A stretch of 32,570 nucleotides of DNA from Candidatus Omnitrophota bacterium (GTDB lineage Bacteria; Hinthialibacterota; Hinthialibacteria; Hinthialibacterales; Hinthialibacteraceae), in NCBI GenBank assembly GCA_003598175.1, contig QZKN01000093.1:1-32570 (forward strand), in the 5' to 3' direction. The translations under genes and the position numbers were made by a program. The notes beneath the pieces were generated by a model. It made no database searches. It saw nothing but the letters and a program-made list of their open reading frames with translations, and was not told where the DNA came from. Each line of letters starts with the position of its first letter. Position 1 is the first letter of the stretch. This document shows positions 26,046-32,570 of the stretch, one piece after another.

Positions 26046-27110
26046 TCAAATACTGACGCTTGTGCATTTTTGATGAGAGCGGTACACCGCATGGATTACG
26101 CGCAGAAATTTCATCTCATCATCGCCGGACGTAATCGGCGTGGTATTTTTACGAATCGCTTCGACAAAATTTTGCGCCACACAGAGCAATACGTTGCAGT
26201 TTTCAAAATTGGTATCGGGCGCGATCGTCACCGGTTTACCACTTCGATCTTCGTACATTTCAAAAAAAACATTTTTAGGCCACGTCAACGGATCGAATGC
26301 CACGCCCGCGCGGGAACCGTAAATGCGGATGCGGTTGCGCCGGTTCATGTGAGCCGCCCAGGACCGCTCCCAAAAGACGGACAAACCGCCTTTGCAGCGT
26401 AAAATCGCGCCGCCGTGCTCTTCCACGTCGAACACGGCCTTATCCAAATCCGGCTCGTCGATTCCACGAAAACAAAATCCATCCACGCGTTCCACCTTCA
26501 AATCTTCGATCAAGCCGAACAGAATATTGAGGTCATAAATCCCCCAATCCAGCAGCGCCCCGCCTCCCGCCTGGCTCTTTTGCAACGACCATTTCGCCGC
26601 CGGATGATAATCAAGGCCGGGCCGGCTTCGCCGCGAAATGCCGGAAATATAAATGTGATAAATGTCGCCCAATTCGCCGGAATCGATGATTTCCTTCGCC
26701 TTTAAAACCGTGGGGCTGAACCGGAACCGGGACGAGCAGGAGGCCAGGATTTTTCCGGATTTTCTGGCGCGTTTGACCATTCTCTGCACGGATTCAGGCG
26801 TCATGCCGATCGGTTTTTCACTTAAAACATGTTTGCCGGCCGCCAAGGACGCGAGGACCAATTCCTCGTGCGCAAAAGGCGGCGCGCAAATCACCACCGC
26901 GTCCAACTCCTCCATTGCCAGCATATCCTTATAATTGGAGAACGAATAGGAAATGGCAAACTCATCAACCACTTTTATCAACGCTTCTTCATTGGAATCG
27001 GCAACCGCGGTAACGGAACACCGTGGAATCGCGCGAAATGCGCGAATGTGTTCCACGCCGATCATCCCGACTCCGATTACGCCCACGTACAATTCATGTT
27101 TGGATTTCAT
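26046..27110 (-). CDS. Gfo/Idh/MocA family NAD(P)-dependent oxidoreductase
   Basis: A 354-residue dehydrogenase with an N-terminal Rossmann fold (GVGMIG, residues 13-18) and the EKP motif at 98-100 (HVLSEKPIG), whose Lys acts in catalysis and cofactor binding. The C-terminal alpha/beta domain contains GGGALLDWGIYDLNIL, the family substrate-side motif with Asp and a second Asp in place of the common His. Members oxidise or reduce sugars, inositols and related compounds; the substrate cannot be read from sequence. A GTG at 27122 is in frame but only one base from AAGGAG, so the ATG at 27110 is preferred. It lies about 58 nt downstream of the histidine phosphatase gene and is probably in the same transcript. 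Confidence 0.87.
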   Translation of the reverse strand: MKSKHELYVGVIGVGMIGVEHIRAFRAIPRCSVTAVADSNEEALIKVVDEFAISYSFSNYKDMLAMEELDAVVICAPPFAHEELVLASLAAGKHVLSEKPIGMTPESVQRMVKRARKSGKILASCSSRFRFSPTVLKAKEIIDSGELGDIYHIYISGISRRSRPGLDYHPAAKWSLQKSQAGGGALLDWGIYDLNILFGLIEDLKVERVDGFCFRGIDEPDLDKAVFDVEEHGGAILRCKGGLSVFWERSWAAHMNRRNRIRIYGSRAGVAFDPLTWPKNVFFEMYEDRSGKPVTIAPDTNFENCNVLLCVAQNFVEAIRKNTTPITSGDDEMKFLRVIHAVYRSHQKCTSVSI

Positions 27111-27168
27111 CAGGAACCACACTCCTTGCCGCCGAAATTCGAATTTCCATTTCTGGGGCCGGCCGATC

Positions 27169-27813
27169 TCATCCTTTTTTCTTTATTGTACCTTCCGTCC
27201 ACAAGTTCGGGGATAGATGGGATACGTCATTCAAATAATTCAGGCAAAACATCGTTTCCGACTGAACGTCCAGGCGGGTAAAGGCGGCATTGCGCTGGTG
27301 AAAATACAGGTTCCGGTCATATTTCATGCCGAATAATCCCTGCAACATGGCGTTTCCCATTTCAATATGGCTGATCAAGCCCACGCATTGATTTTCCCCG
27401 CGGTGGTTTTGCATAATCAGGTCCCATACGGCGCGAGCGCGCGCCTCGATTTGGGATTCCTCTTCCGCCTGTCGCGGCCACCATTGGCCATTGGACATGG
27501 ATGGGGGAAACGACGCCCAGCGAAAACGAATCTGTAGTTCCTCGACGGGACGAGCGCGCCAGTTTTCTCCCCAGATTTCACAAAACAACGGAGAAATGAC
27601 CGGTTCGAAAGAAAGAGAATCACGGCAAATTTCCATCGTTTCCAGCGCGCGATACAGCGGACTTCCGTATAAGTGGGTAATTCCTTCCGATTGCAATCGT
27701 CGCGCGGCCTGATGAATTTGTTTTACCCCGAGGGGCGTCAACGGCGGATCCAATCCGGCTTTTCCCAGAACATTTCCTTTTGATTGGCCGTGCCGTATGA
27801 GATAGAGGATCAT
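27169..27813 (-). CDS. Histidine phosphatase family protein (phosphoglycerate mutase-like)
   Basis: A 214-residue branch-1 histidine phosphatase. The phosphohistidine motif LIRHGQS (His8), Arg55 in SPLYRALET, the acidic donor region CEIWGE (Glu79/Glu83) and the second His149 in LISHIE complete the catalytic pocket. The family includes cofactor-dependent phosphoglycerate mutases, sugar phosphatases and alpha-ribazole phosphatases. A middle insert with WWPRQAEEESQ and a Trp-rich stretch does not point to a particular one, so substrate is open. The ATG at 27813 follows GGGAG with 7-nt spacing and a good promoter. The oxidoreductase gene follows in the same direction, which suggests shared work on a phosphorylated sugar or polyol (inference). 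Confidence 0.86.
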   Translation of the reverse strand: MILYLIRHGQSKGNVLGKAGLDPPLTPLGVKQIHQAARRLQSEGITHLYGSPLYRALETMEICRDSLSFEPVISPLFCEIWGENWRARPVEELQIRFRWASFPPSMSNGQWWPRQAEEESQIEARARAVWDLIMQNHRGENQCVGLISHIEMGNAMLQGLFGMKYDRNLYFHQRNAAFTRLDVQSETMFCLNYLNDVSHLSPNLWTEGTIKKKG

Positions 27814-27854
27814 TCATTTTCTCCCGGATGCAATTCGAATACAATTCTTTCTCT

Positions 27855-27863
27855 ATTATATCA
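27855..27863 (-). promoter_or_regulatory. Extended -10 promoter of the phosphatase-oxidoreductase pair
   Basis: On the minus strand TGATATAAT gives an extended -10 (TGN plus consensus TATAAT). No -35 match is needed for extended -10 promoters and none is visible. The start point would lie near 27848, about 35 nt before the ATG. A perfect palindrome AAAACCGGTTTT (27873-27884) sits just upstream at the -30 region and could be an operator. Confidence 0.5.
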
Positions 27864-28031
27864 ATAATTCGGAAAACCGGTTTTGAGAAGTCGAGCAGGT
27901 AGGAAAGGAGAGGATATTTATATTGGATTGCATTCACGGAAGCGCAACGATTCATTTGTTTCGTGCTTATTGGCCAGGCGAAAATATACTCTTGCGCTCA
28001 AAAGCAGGAAAGGTATTGGACTTGAAGGTCC

Positions 28032-29036
28032 CTATAAAGCGTTCACAAAGTCTATCAGCTCTCCAAAGGAGCGATCTGTTTTTATTATCTTTTTTATATC
28101 CTTCAATTTTTCAATCGAAGTGATTTTCCGGATTTTTGAATATAATGTAAGTCCATCATTGCCATATTTCAACTCCAGAGCCAATTCAAGCATTTCCAAC
28201 ATGCCTTCGCGACCTTCTTCGCGACCTTCTTCGCGACCTTCTTCACGACCTTCTTCACGACCTTCTTCACGACCTTCTTCTTTTATTTGTTCAAACAGCG
28301 TTGGCATAAGTACTCCTCCTGCCTGGGGAAGGGCCTTTTTCACCCCTTCCCGTACTTGCTCTCGGGTAATCCTATCCGATGCATTACCCACATATTCTAA
28401 TACACTGCGCAAGAATTCCAATGCGGTTCTTTCATTTCTCAACTCCGCCAACAACTCACAGATATGAATAAACTGTTCACCAAAGTTGTCGTCATAGATG
28501 TGTTTAAGCAGTAATAAAATCACCCGTGACAAAATGGCGCCCTTGATCTCATCGTCACTATACCGGGAAAGATCAAACAGATAGTAGTTGAAGTGAGGCA
28601 CATACTCCTCCATACCCGGCGGCACATCCACCAATGAGGCGAAGTTGGTCTCCGAGGTCCATCGTGATTTCCCATGATAGATAACGATAGGAAGAATGAA
28701 CGGCAGCCGTTCTCCGGGTACTTTTACTTTGTTCCATATTTGCATCATATACCCGTTCAAATCGAATGAGACATCCGGTTTGTGAAAACTTTTGTGTTCC
28801 AGTAGAAGATAAAGAAAGACATTACCATCATTGTTACGACGGGCTTTGAGCAGAATATCGGAATAATATCTTCCCAATTCCGGATTCACCAGTTTTTCCC
28901 CGGTATTTTCAAAAGTTCCGGAAACAATGAGGGCGGCAAGCGCTGGAACGTTGTTGATCAGGATATCCTCGACGATCTCCATACGAGAAAATGCCTTGGT
29001 AAAAAAGCGATCGTGTGGTTGAGTAAGATCAGACAT
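28032..29036 (-). CDS. Rpn family recombination-promoting nuclease (transposase_31/PD-(D/E)XK)
   Basis: A protein of about 334 residues. The N-terminus HDRFFTKAFS and the core YSDILLKARR ... LLLEHKS (Asp60, Glu80, Lys82) match the PD-(D/E)XK nuclease motif of Rpn proteins, and LPIVIYHG (115-122) is another family mark. Rpn proteins are DNA endonucleases first annotated as transposases; E. coli RpnA promotes recA-independent recombination. Near residues 253-278 the protein contains tandem EEGR units encoded by a 12-bp minisatellite, as seen in many Rpn homologues. The ATG at 29048 is four codons further upstream; the ATG at 29036 fits the family better, but neither has a clear ribosome site. 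The gene stands alone, next to accessory genes. Confidence 0.83.
   Translation of the reverse strand: MSDLTQPHDRFFTKAFSRMEIVEDILINNVPALAALIVSGTFENTGEKLVNPELGRYYSDILLKARRNNDGNVFLYLLLEHKSFHKPDVSFDLNGYMMQIWNKVKVPGERLPFILPIVIYHGKSRWTSETNFASLVDVPPGMEEYVPHFNYYLFDLSRYSDDEIKGAILSRVILLLLKHIYDDNFGEQFIHICELLAELRNERTALEFLRSVLEYVGNASDRITREQVREGVKKALPQAGGVLMPTLFEQIKEEGREEGREEGREEGREEGREEGREGMLEMLELALELKYGNDGLTLYSKIRKITSIEKLKDIKKIIKTDRSFGELIDFVNAL
28204..28280 (-). repeat. 12-bp coding minisatellite (EEGR repeat)
   Basis: Five full tandem copies of CCTTCTTCGCGA or CCTTCTTCACGA (28213-28272), with a shortened copy before and a partial copy after. Three copies carry the CACGA variant and two the CGCGA variant, in blocks. 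Read on the minus strand it encodes repeated EEGR in the Rpn protein. Unit gain or loss would keep frame. Confidence 0.9.
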
Positions 29037-29048
29037 GGTTAATCCCAT

Positions 29049-29230
29049 CCATATATTTATACCTGCAATCGTATGAGCGCTTTAACATACACTGAAGCGA
29101 TGAATGGAGCAGGTGCGTTACATTTTTCCTGTTCCTGCAAAACAATGAAATTCATACAATAATATAATCAGTTCAACTTGTTCCTTTGCTGTCTATTTTT
29201 GAAATAATCTATTTCAAAGCAAAGTTCTTC
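29049..29230. other. Intergenic region with long hairpin
   Basis: No gene is seen. At 29184-29224 a nested inverted repeat occurs: outer CTTTGC/GCAAAG and inner TTGAAAT/ATTTCAA with loop AATCT. It lies just after the stop of the minus-strand 611-codon gene and could mark the end of its transcript, but lacks a T-tract in that direction. Confidence 0.35.
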
Positions 29231-31066
29231 TCACATCTCCCGAATAAACCGCCCCGCATAACTCCGCACAACCTTCCCATTCAGCACGTGAAACACCCGC
29301 AGGCGGTCCACCAGTTGCTGGGAAAAGCGGGACAGCGGAATAGGAATGATTTTTTTTCGGTATTTGCGCGCCAGTAATTTCCACGCCGCCAGCGGCGGGC
29401 GGGGGCTGACGACGGCGACGTTTTTTTGTTCGGAGTGAAAGAATGCGCCGGCCAGTAGGCGTTCTTCCAATGTATGGTACTGCATGAATTCACGCTCACG
29501 CCAGATGTCGGGCAGGTAACGGGGTGGGAAGAGAAAGAAACAGCCGCCGTAAAGGCATTGGGCGACGCCGGGACCTACGAACTGTTCGCCGATGGGGGTG
29601 GAGTAAAAGCTGAGAGTGGATTCCTCTTCATGCTCGGCGTACCAGGTCGTGCAAAACGTGTATTTTTGGGGATCGGCGGGAAGGTCGAAGAGGAAGACGA
29701 CCATTTCGACGGTTCCGCGCGAGGGCGGGATTTCCTTCACATAGAGATTGTTGGTGTACCAATTGCGGAACGTCTCGCGGATATCAAGCCCGTCTTTCAG
29801 GGAAGACGTGAATTTTTCGCTGCGCGCGAGTCCCGCGCCGATCAGCGCCTGCGCCGTTTCGCGCACGTGCGTATTGAAACTCTCGATGCGGCGGTCTTCC
29901 GGCGGCCACGAGCAGATGCCGAACGGATTCCATCGCTGCCGCCACTGCGTCTGTTTCTCTTTTTCCGGGATTCGTTTGAGCGGCAGGTTTTTCCACACCA
30001 CCGGCGCGCCTTCGAGCCGATTTTTCACAACTCCCACATCGCCGGCGGGAAACGACGCCTTGCCGACGCCGAACGCCGCGCCTTCCTGATCGTCGATGTG
30101 TTGGAACGGATAGAGTTTCGCGGTTTCCACCAGCGAAACAGCGTAGGTATCGCCGCAAACCTGCTTGGCCGCCAACGCCAACGTGTATAAATCAGGTGTG
30201 AGTCGCGCATTCATCAATGTCAGGTTGCGTACGTATTGCAAAAGAACCTGCAAGCGCAACGGCGTGACCCAATTGTGTAGCGGTTCGTGCTTGCGCAGCC
30301 ATTCCCCGCGCGATTCGATCACCAGTTCCTTGATCCCGTCAATGGACAGGTTCTCGTCGGGCAGCAGTTCCCGCCGCGAGCGTTCATACAAATAAGTGAT
30401 ATAAGGCAATTCGCCCAAAACAAAGGCAAGAGAGCGTTCCCGAACGGGATACGAATGAACCGGCGCATAAAACGGCTCCGATTCCGGCGCGCCGGTTCTT
30501 GCGTGATACGCATCGCGCAGCCAGGGCCAATGCGCCAGCGAACAAAGGCACAAAATGTTTTTGTACTGCGAACGCAGTTGATGCAATTCGTTCGTCATCG
30601 TCAGTATCCGCGCGTGTTGTTGACTGCCCGGTATCGGCGACTGAATGGTGGGAAGAACCGCCGCGCAGAATTTTTCCAGCGACACCGTCTTCAACGAATA
30701 CGGATCCGGAAACACGTACGATTCCGGCTCATAAATTTGTGTTTCCCGATCGATGAATTCGATGGAGAGATACTCTTCCAACGCAATGCGAATCGCCATG
30801 ATCACCGGCTGGCAGGGATCGATGGGAACGTAATTCCACATGGAATCGTTATCGTTGCCTTCTTCCGCCGCCACAACGCTGATGAGAGGCAACATACGAA
30901 CCGCGGTCAGGACTTCCGCGCGAAACGAAGAGGGGAGAGGAATCGCCAGGCAATCCCAACGGGAATTCAGCAGAAATCGCCGCACTTCCAACGCAAAATC
31001 CCCGCTGCCATGTAAAACAGGCAGCAGAGCAACGCCATCATCCAATCGAAACACACAATGCACCAT
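29231..31066 (-). CDS. Unrecognised 611-residue protein, partner of the MoxR ATPase
   Basis: I do not firmly recognise this protein. It has no signal peptide and no membrane helices, and is probably cytoplasmic. The first ~110 residues read like a TraB/TIKI/ChaN-type domain: a strand leading to LLPVLHGSGDF (conserved-type His), a helix, DCLAIPLPSSF, then a strand and YVPIDPCQPVIMAIRIALEE. A later helix with MTNELHQLR followed by NILCLCSLAHWPWL (about 156-185) is also like the ends of that fold. DUF5682 proteins, which accompany MoxR ATPases in vWA-MoxR gene sets, have a comparable beginning. A middle helical part and a C-terminal half rich in Trp, Pro and aromatic residues have no match I know. 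The gene follows the MoxR gene by 51 nt, in the same direction. The DUF5682-like assignment is a guess from pattern and context. Confidence 0.6.
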   Translation of the reverse strand: MVHCVFRLDDGVALLPVLHGSGDFALEVRRFLLNSRWDCLAIPLPSSFRAEVLTAVRMLPLISVVAAEEGNDNDSMWNYVPIDPCQPVIMAIRIALEEYLSIEFIDRETQIYEPESYVFPDPYSLKTVSLEKFCAAVLPTIQSPIPGSQQHARILTMTNELHQLRSQYKNILCLCSLAHWPWLRDAYHARTGAPESEPFYAPVHSYPVRERSLAFVLGELPYITYLYERSRRELLPDENLSIDGIKELVIESRGEWLRKHEPLHNWVTPLRLQVLLQYVRNLTLMNARLTPDLYTLALAAKQVCGDTYAVSLVETAKLYPFQHIDDQEGAAFGVGKASFPAGDVGVVKNRLEGAPVVWKNLPLKRIPEKEKQTQWRQRWNPFGICSWPPEDRRIESFNTHVRETAQALIGAGLARSEKFTSSLKDGLDIRETFRNWYTNNLYVKEIPPSRGTVEMVVFLFDLPADPQKYTFCTTWYAEHEEESTLSFYSTPIGEQFVGPGVAQCLYGGCFFLFPPRYLPDIWREREFMQYHTLEERLLAGAFFHSEQKNVAVVSPRPPLAAWKLLARKYRKKIIPIPLSRFSQQLVDRLRVFHVLNGKVVRSYAGRFIREM

Positions 31067-31093
31067 CTCGGTAACAAACCTACTATCAACAGT

Positions 31094-31120
31094 CTACTGG
31101 CTACTGGCTACTGACTACTA
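31094..31120. repeat. Heptanucleotide tandem repeat at the MoxR gene end
   Basis: CTACTGG, CTACTGG, CTACTGA and CTACTA follow each other. The last unit contains the TAG stop of the minus-strand MoxR gene, so the repeat fills most of the 51-nt gap to the downstream gene. Confidence 0.7.
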
Positions 31121-32065
31121 CTTCCAATCATTCTCCTCATCATCCGGCCGCAGCGGATCGTCGTCCTCGAAGAAAAAATCATCGAGCCCCATCGGCGGGT
31201 ACTGCTCGCCGGACGCTCTGCGGCGTTTGGCGGACAGCCGCTCCAAATCCATCGCTCCCTCGCCGAGCACGGAAATCAACGACTCGAACCACGCATGATC
31301 GCGAGACAGGGGATGCGACGTATCCTGCCGCATGCGCTTGATGGCGTAACGGATGATGTGGATGCCGTCGCGGGTGGAGTAATCGAGATCCAGTTGGTGC
31401 GCCTTCTGCAAAAACTCCACCGTCATCAGCAGCAATTCCGCTTCCGCGAAAGGAAGATGATATTTGAGTATTTCGATTTCATCACGGCGGGAGGGAAACG
31501 GCACTCGAATCGTGGGTTGCAGTCGCGATTGAATATAATCGGGCACCTCGAATGTGGATTCGTCCTCGTTCATGGTTACACAAGCGCGAAAATTCTCGTG
31601 CGCATGGATGGTAATGCCGGCAATGATCGATTCGACGTAGCGCCGATGATCGAGCAGCGGCGCGATGGAAGCCCAGCTCTTTTCATTCATGCGGTTGCCT
31701 TCGTCGAGAATACATACGCTGCCGGTGATCATGGCCGTCACCAACGGCGATGCATGATACGCGATCTTCCCCGATTCCGCCAGCACGGGCGTGACCAGCA
31801 GATCTTCCGGCCGCGTGTCGCTGGTGCATTGATATATGTACAAATCCTGATGACGGGTTTTGGCCGCCGCCATCCCCAGCGAGGTTTTTCCAACGCCTGG
31901 CGGCCCAATTAATTTCGGCGACAGCGGCAGATCCCGCTCATCAACCACCATCCAACAGGCCAGCACCTGTTCAAGCGTCTCCGTCTGTCCCACCCATTCC
32001 GTTTTTGTATGATCGGGCTCGGAAAGATGCAGCGTTATCGTGTCAATAATTTTTGTTTTTGTCAT
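31118..32065 (-). CDS. MoxR-type AAA+ ATPase
   Basis: A 315-residue AAA+ ATPase (AAA_5/MoxR type). Motifs: Walker A GPPGVGKT (54-61), Walker B VCILDE (117-122) followed by GNRM, sensor 1 Asn166 in CVTMNED, and an arginine-finger candidate Arg181 in YIQSRLQP. MoxR ATPases act as chaperone-like remodellers and usually work with a vWA-domain protein encoded beside them; none is in this window. The C-terminal tail is unusually acidic ([11 protein letters not shown], then DDEEND) and could bind a partner. A GTG at 32107 is in frame, but it lies immediately upstream of the predicted -10 box and so would not be in the transcript. The ATG at 32065 is therefore chosen. The 611-residue partner gene follows. 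Confidence 0.82.
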   Translation of the reverse strand: MTKTKIIDTITLHLSEPDHTKTEWVGQTETLEQVLACWMVVDERDLPLSPKLIGPPGVGKTSLGMAAAKTRHQDLYIYQCTSDTRPEDLLVTPVLAESGKIAYHASPLVTAMITGSVCILDEGNRMNEKSWASIAPLLDHRRYVESIIAGITIHAHENFRACVTMNEDESTFEVPDYIQSRLQPTIRVPFPSRRDEIEILKYHLPFAEAELLLMTVEFLQKAHQLDLDYSTRDGIHIIRYAIKRMRQDTSHPLSRDHAWFESLISVLGEGAMDLERLSAKRRRASGEQYPPMGLDDFFFEDDDPLRPDDEENDWK

Positions 32066-32098
32066 GGACCATTTCTTTGATGTTTTTTTAACCCATTT

Positions 32099-32126
32099 AC
32101 TATACACGGAACGGGATGAATTTCAA
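32099..32126 (-). promoter_or_regulatory. Sigma-70 type promoter of the MoxR pair
   Basis: On the minus strand TTGAAA (32121-32126) and TATAGT (32099-32104) are separated by 16 nt, each matching five of six consensus positions. The transcript would start near 32092, about 27 nt before the ATG. The left end of the IS3 element begins only about 46 bp upstream of the -35 box. Confidence 0.55.
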
Positions 32127-32171
32127 AATCCATGTGGAAATCGTAGTCGATTAGACTAAAGACGGATATAC

Positions 32172-32193
32172 TGTACCCCAAAATTTGGACAGG
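32172..32193 (+). repeat. Left terminal inverted repeat of IS3 element
   Basis: The sequence begins TGTACCCCAAAATTTGGACA, closely similar to known IS3-family ends, and is placed just before orfA. The matching right repeat lies outside the window. Confidence 0.65.
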
Positions 32194-32245
32194 GATTTAA
32201 GGTGGGAAACCTCGAAGCCGAAGACAAGAAAAAGAGGTGAACCCA

Positions 32246-32536
32246 ATGAAAAGAATGCGAAAAAGTTTTGATGGAAGTGTGAAAGCGAAGGTGGCCTTGG
32301 AGGCGATGAAAGGAGAAAAAACCCTGTCCCAGATCGCCAGCGAGTATAAAATCCATGTCAATCAAATTCGACAATGGAAACAACGGGTACTGGAAGAATT
32401 GCCCGGCTTGTTTTCCCGGAAACGAGAAAAAAGCCAGGCGGAAGCCGAAGAACGGACAGCGGAACTCTACCGCCAGATTGGCCAGTTGAAAGTGGAACTG
32501 GACTGGGTAAAAAAAAAGTCAGACCCGTTCGGTTGA
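32246..32536 (+). CDS. IS3 transposase OrfA
   Basis: A 96-residue helix-turn-helix protein of the IS3 OrfA type (HTH_Tnp_1): KAKVALEAMKGEKTLSQIAS, then HVNQIRQWKQRVLE, and a leucine-zipper-like tail ELYRQIGQLKVELDWVKKKS. GAGGTGA stands 5 nt before the ATG at 32246. The reading frame ends at TGA 32534-32536, shortly after an A9 run (32509-32517), where IS3 elements normally shift into orfB. OrfA alone binds the IS ends; the fused OrfAB is the active transposase. Confidence 0.9.
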   Translation: MKRMRKSFDGSVKAKVALEAMKGEKTLSQIASEYKIHVNQIRQWKQRVLEELPGLFSRKREKSQAEAEERTAELYRQIGQLKVELDWVKKKSDPFG

Positions 32537-32570
32537 AGAAAAACGAAGGTGGATCGAAACCGATCATCCC
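32517..32570 (+). CDS. IS3 transposase OrfB, 5' fragment cut by window edge
   Basis: From the A9 run onward a different frame reads SQTRSVEEKRRWIETDHP, the expected start of IS3 OrfB (integrase catalytic part). A TAA stop lies in this frame at 32508-32510 and no start codon follows within view, so OrfB must be reached by frame change in the A run or by an altered A count. Confidence 0.7.

Larger units (their letters stand above)
32172..32570 (+). mobile_element. IS3-family insertion sequence, left part
   Basis: A probable left inverted repeat, TGTACCCCAAAATTTGGACA, starts with the TG typical of IS3 elements, and orfA follows about 55 bp further. The element continues past the window edge, so the right end and the target duplication cannot be seen. 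Confidence 0.8.

Noticed and set aside
25475..26056. Plus-strand frame of 193 codons overlapping the end of the DUF819 gene
   Set aside because: It is an out-of-frame shadow with an Arg/Gly/Ser-rich composition, unlike the intact membrane protein in the true frame.
28204..28280. 12-bp tandem repeat as a CRISPR or replication iteron
   Set aside because: The units are directly adjacent without spacers and lie inside the Rpn reading frame as EEGR codons.
29184..29224. Nested hairpin as intrinsic terminator of the 611-codon gene
   Set aside because: The structure is real but has no T-run in the transcript direction, so it was recorded only as part of the intergenic entry.

Overview
The window looks like chromosomal DNA of an uncultured LPS-bearing (diderm) bacterium. 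It carries outer-membrane assembly genes (bamA, skp) and lipid A genes (lpxD, an lpxC-fabZ fusion, lpxA). It also carries the protein-arginine-kinase module mcsA-mcsB-clpC, better known from Gram-positives, and a secreted giant rich in Pro-Thr linkers, WD40 blades and repeated ~125-residue domains. A single-pilin gene of the kind common in candidate phyla is present too. The combination suggests a deep-branching phylum such as Sumerlaeota, Hydrogenedentota or Hinthialibacterota. That placement is inference from gene content, not a phylogeny.

Layout. (1) 57-3483, minus strand: two tandem dynamin-like GTPases with hydrophobic C-terminal segments, 25 nt apart. (2) 3762-5285, plus: a GT-C type membrane glycosyltransferase. 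(3) 5414-17112, plus: nine codirectional genes, ilvE-like aminotransferase, mcsA, mcsB, clpC, bamA, skp, lpxD, lpxC-fabZ and lpxA, closed by a strong terminator at 17144-17181. The bamA start is best read as a CTG at 10560 that overlaps the clpC stop and sits behind a near-perfect Shine-Dalgarno. (4) 17211-23828, minus: a secreted protein of about 2205 residues with a degenerate metzincin-like domain, a PPC domain, 14 WD40 blades and seven copies of an unrecognised domain. (5) 24103-25904, plus: a type IV pilin-like protein whose stop overlaps the start of a DUF819 membrane protein. (6) 26046-27813, minus: a histidine phosphatase followed by a Gfo/Idh/MocA oxidoreductase. (7) 28032-29036, minus: an Rpn/PD-(D/E)XK protein with a coding 12-bp minisatellite. 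(8) 29231-32065, minus: a MoxR-type AAA+ ATPase followed by a 611-residue protein I do not firmly recognise. (9) 32172-32570, plus: the left end of an IS3-family insertion sequence, cut by the window edge.

The central block joins regulated proteolysis (arginine phosphorylation feeding ClpC) to outer-membrane construction: BamA inserts barrels, Skp chaperones them and the Lpx enzymes make lipid A. LpxD in this block is divergent and has Tyr where the catalytic His is expected. The right end (Rpn, MoxR pair, IS3) has an accessory character and is the best place to look for an undescribed system. No tRNA, rRNA or CRISPR array was seen. No gene-free stretch exceeds about 265 bases.
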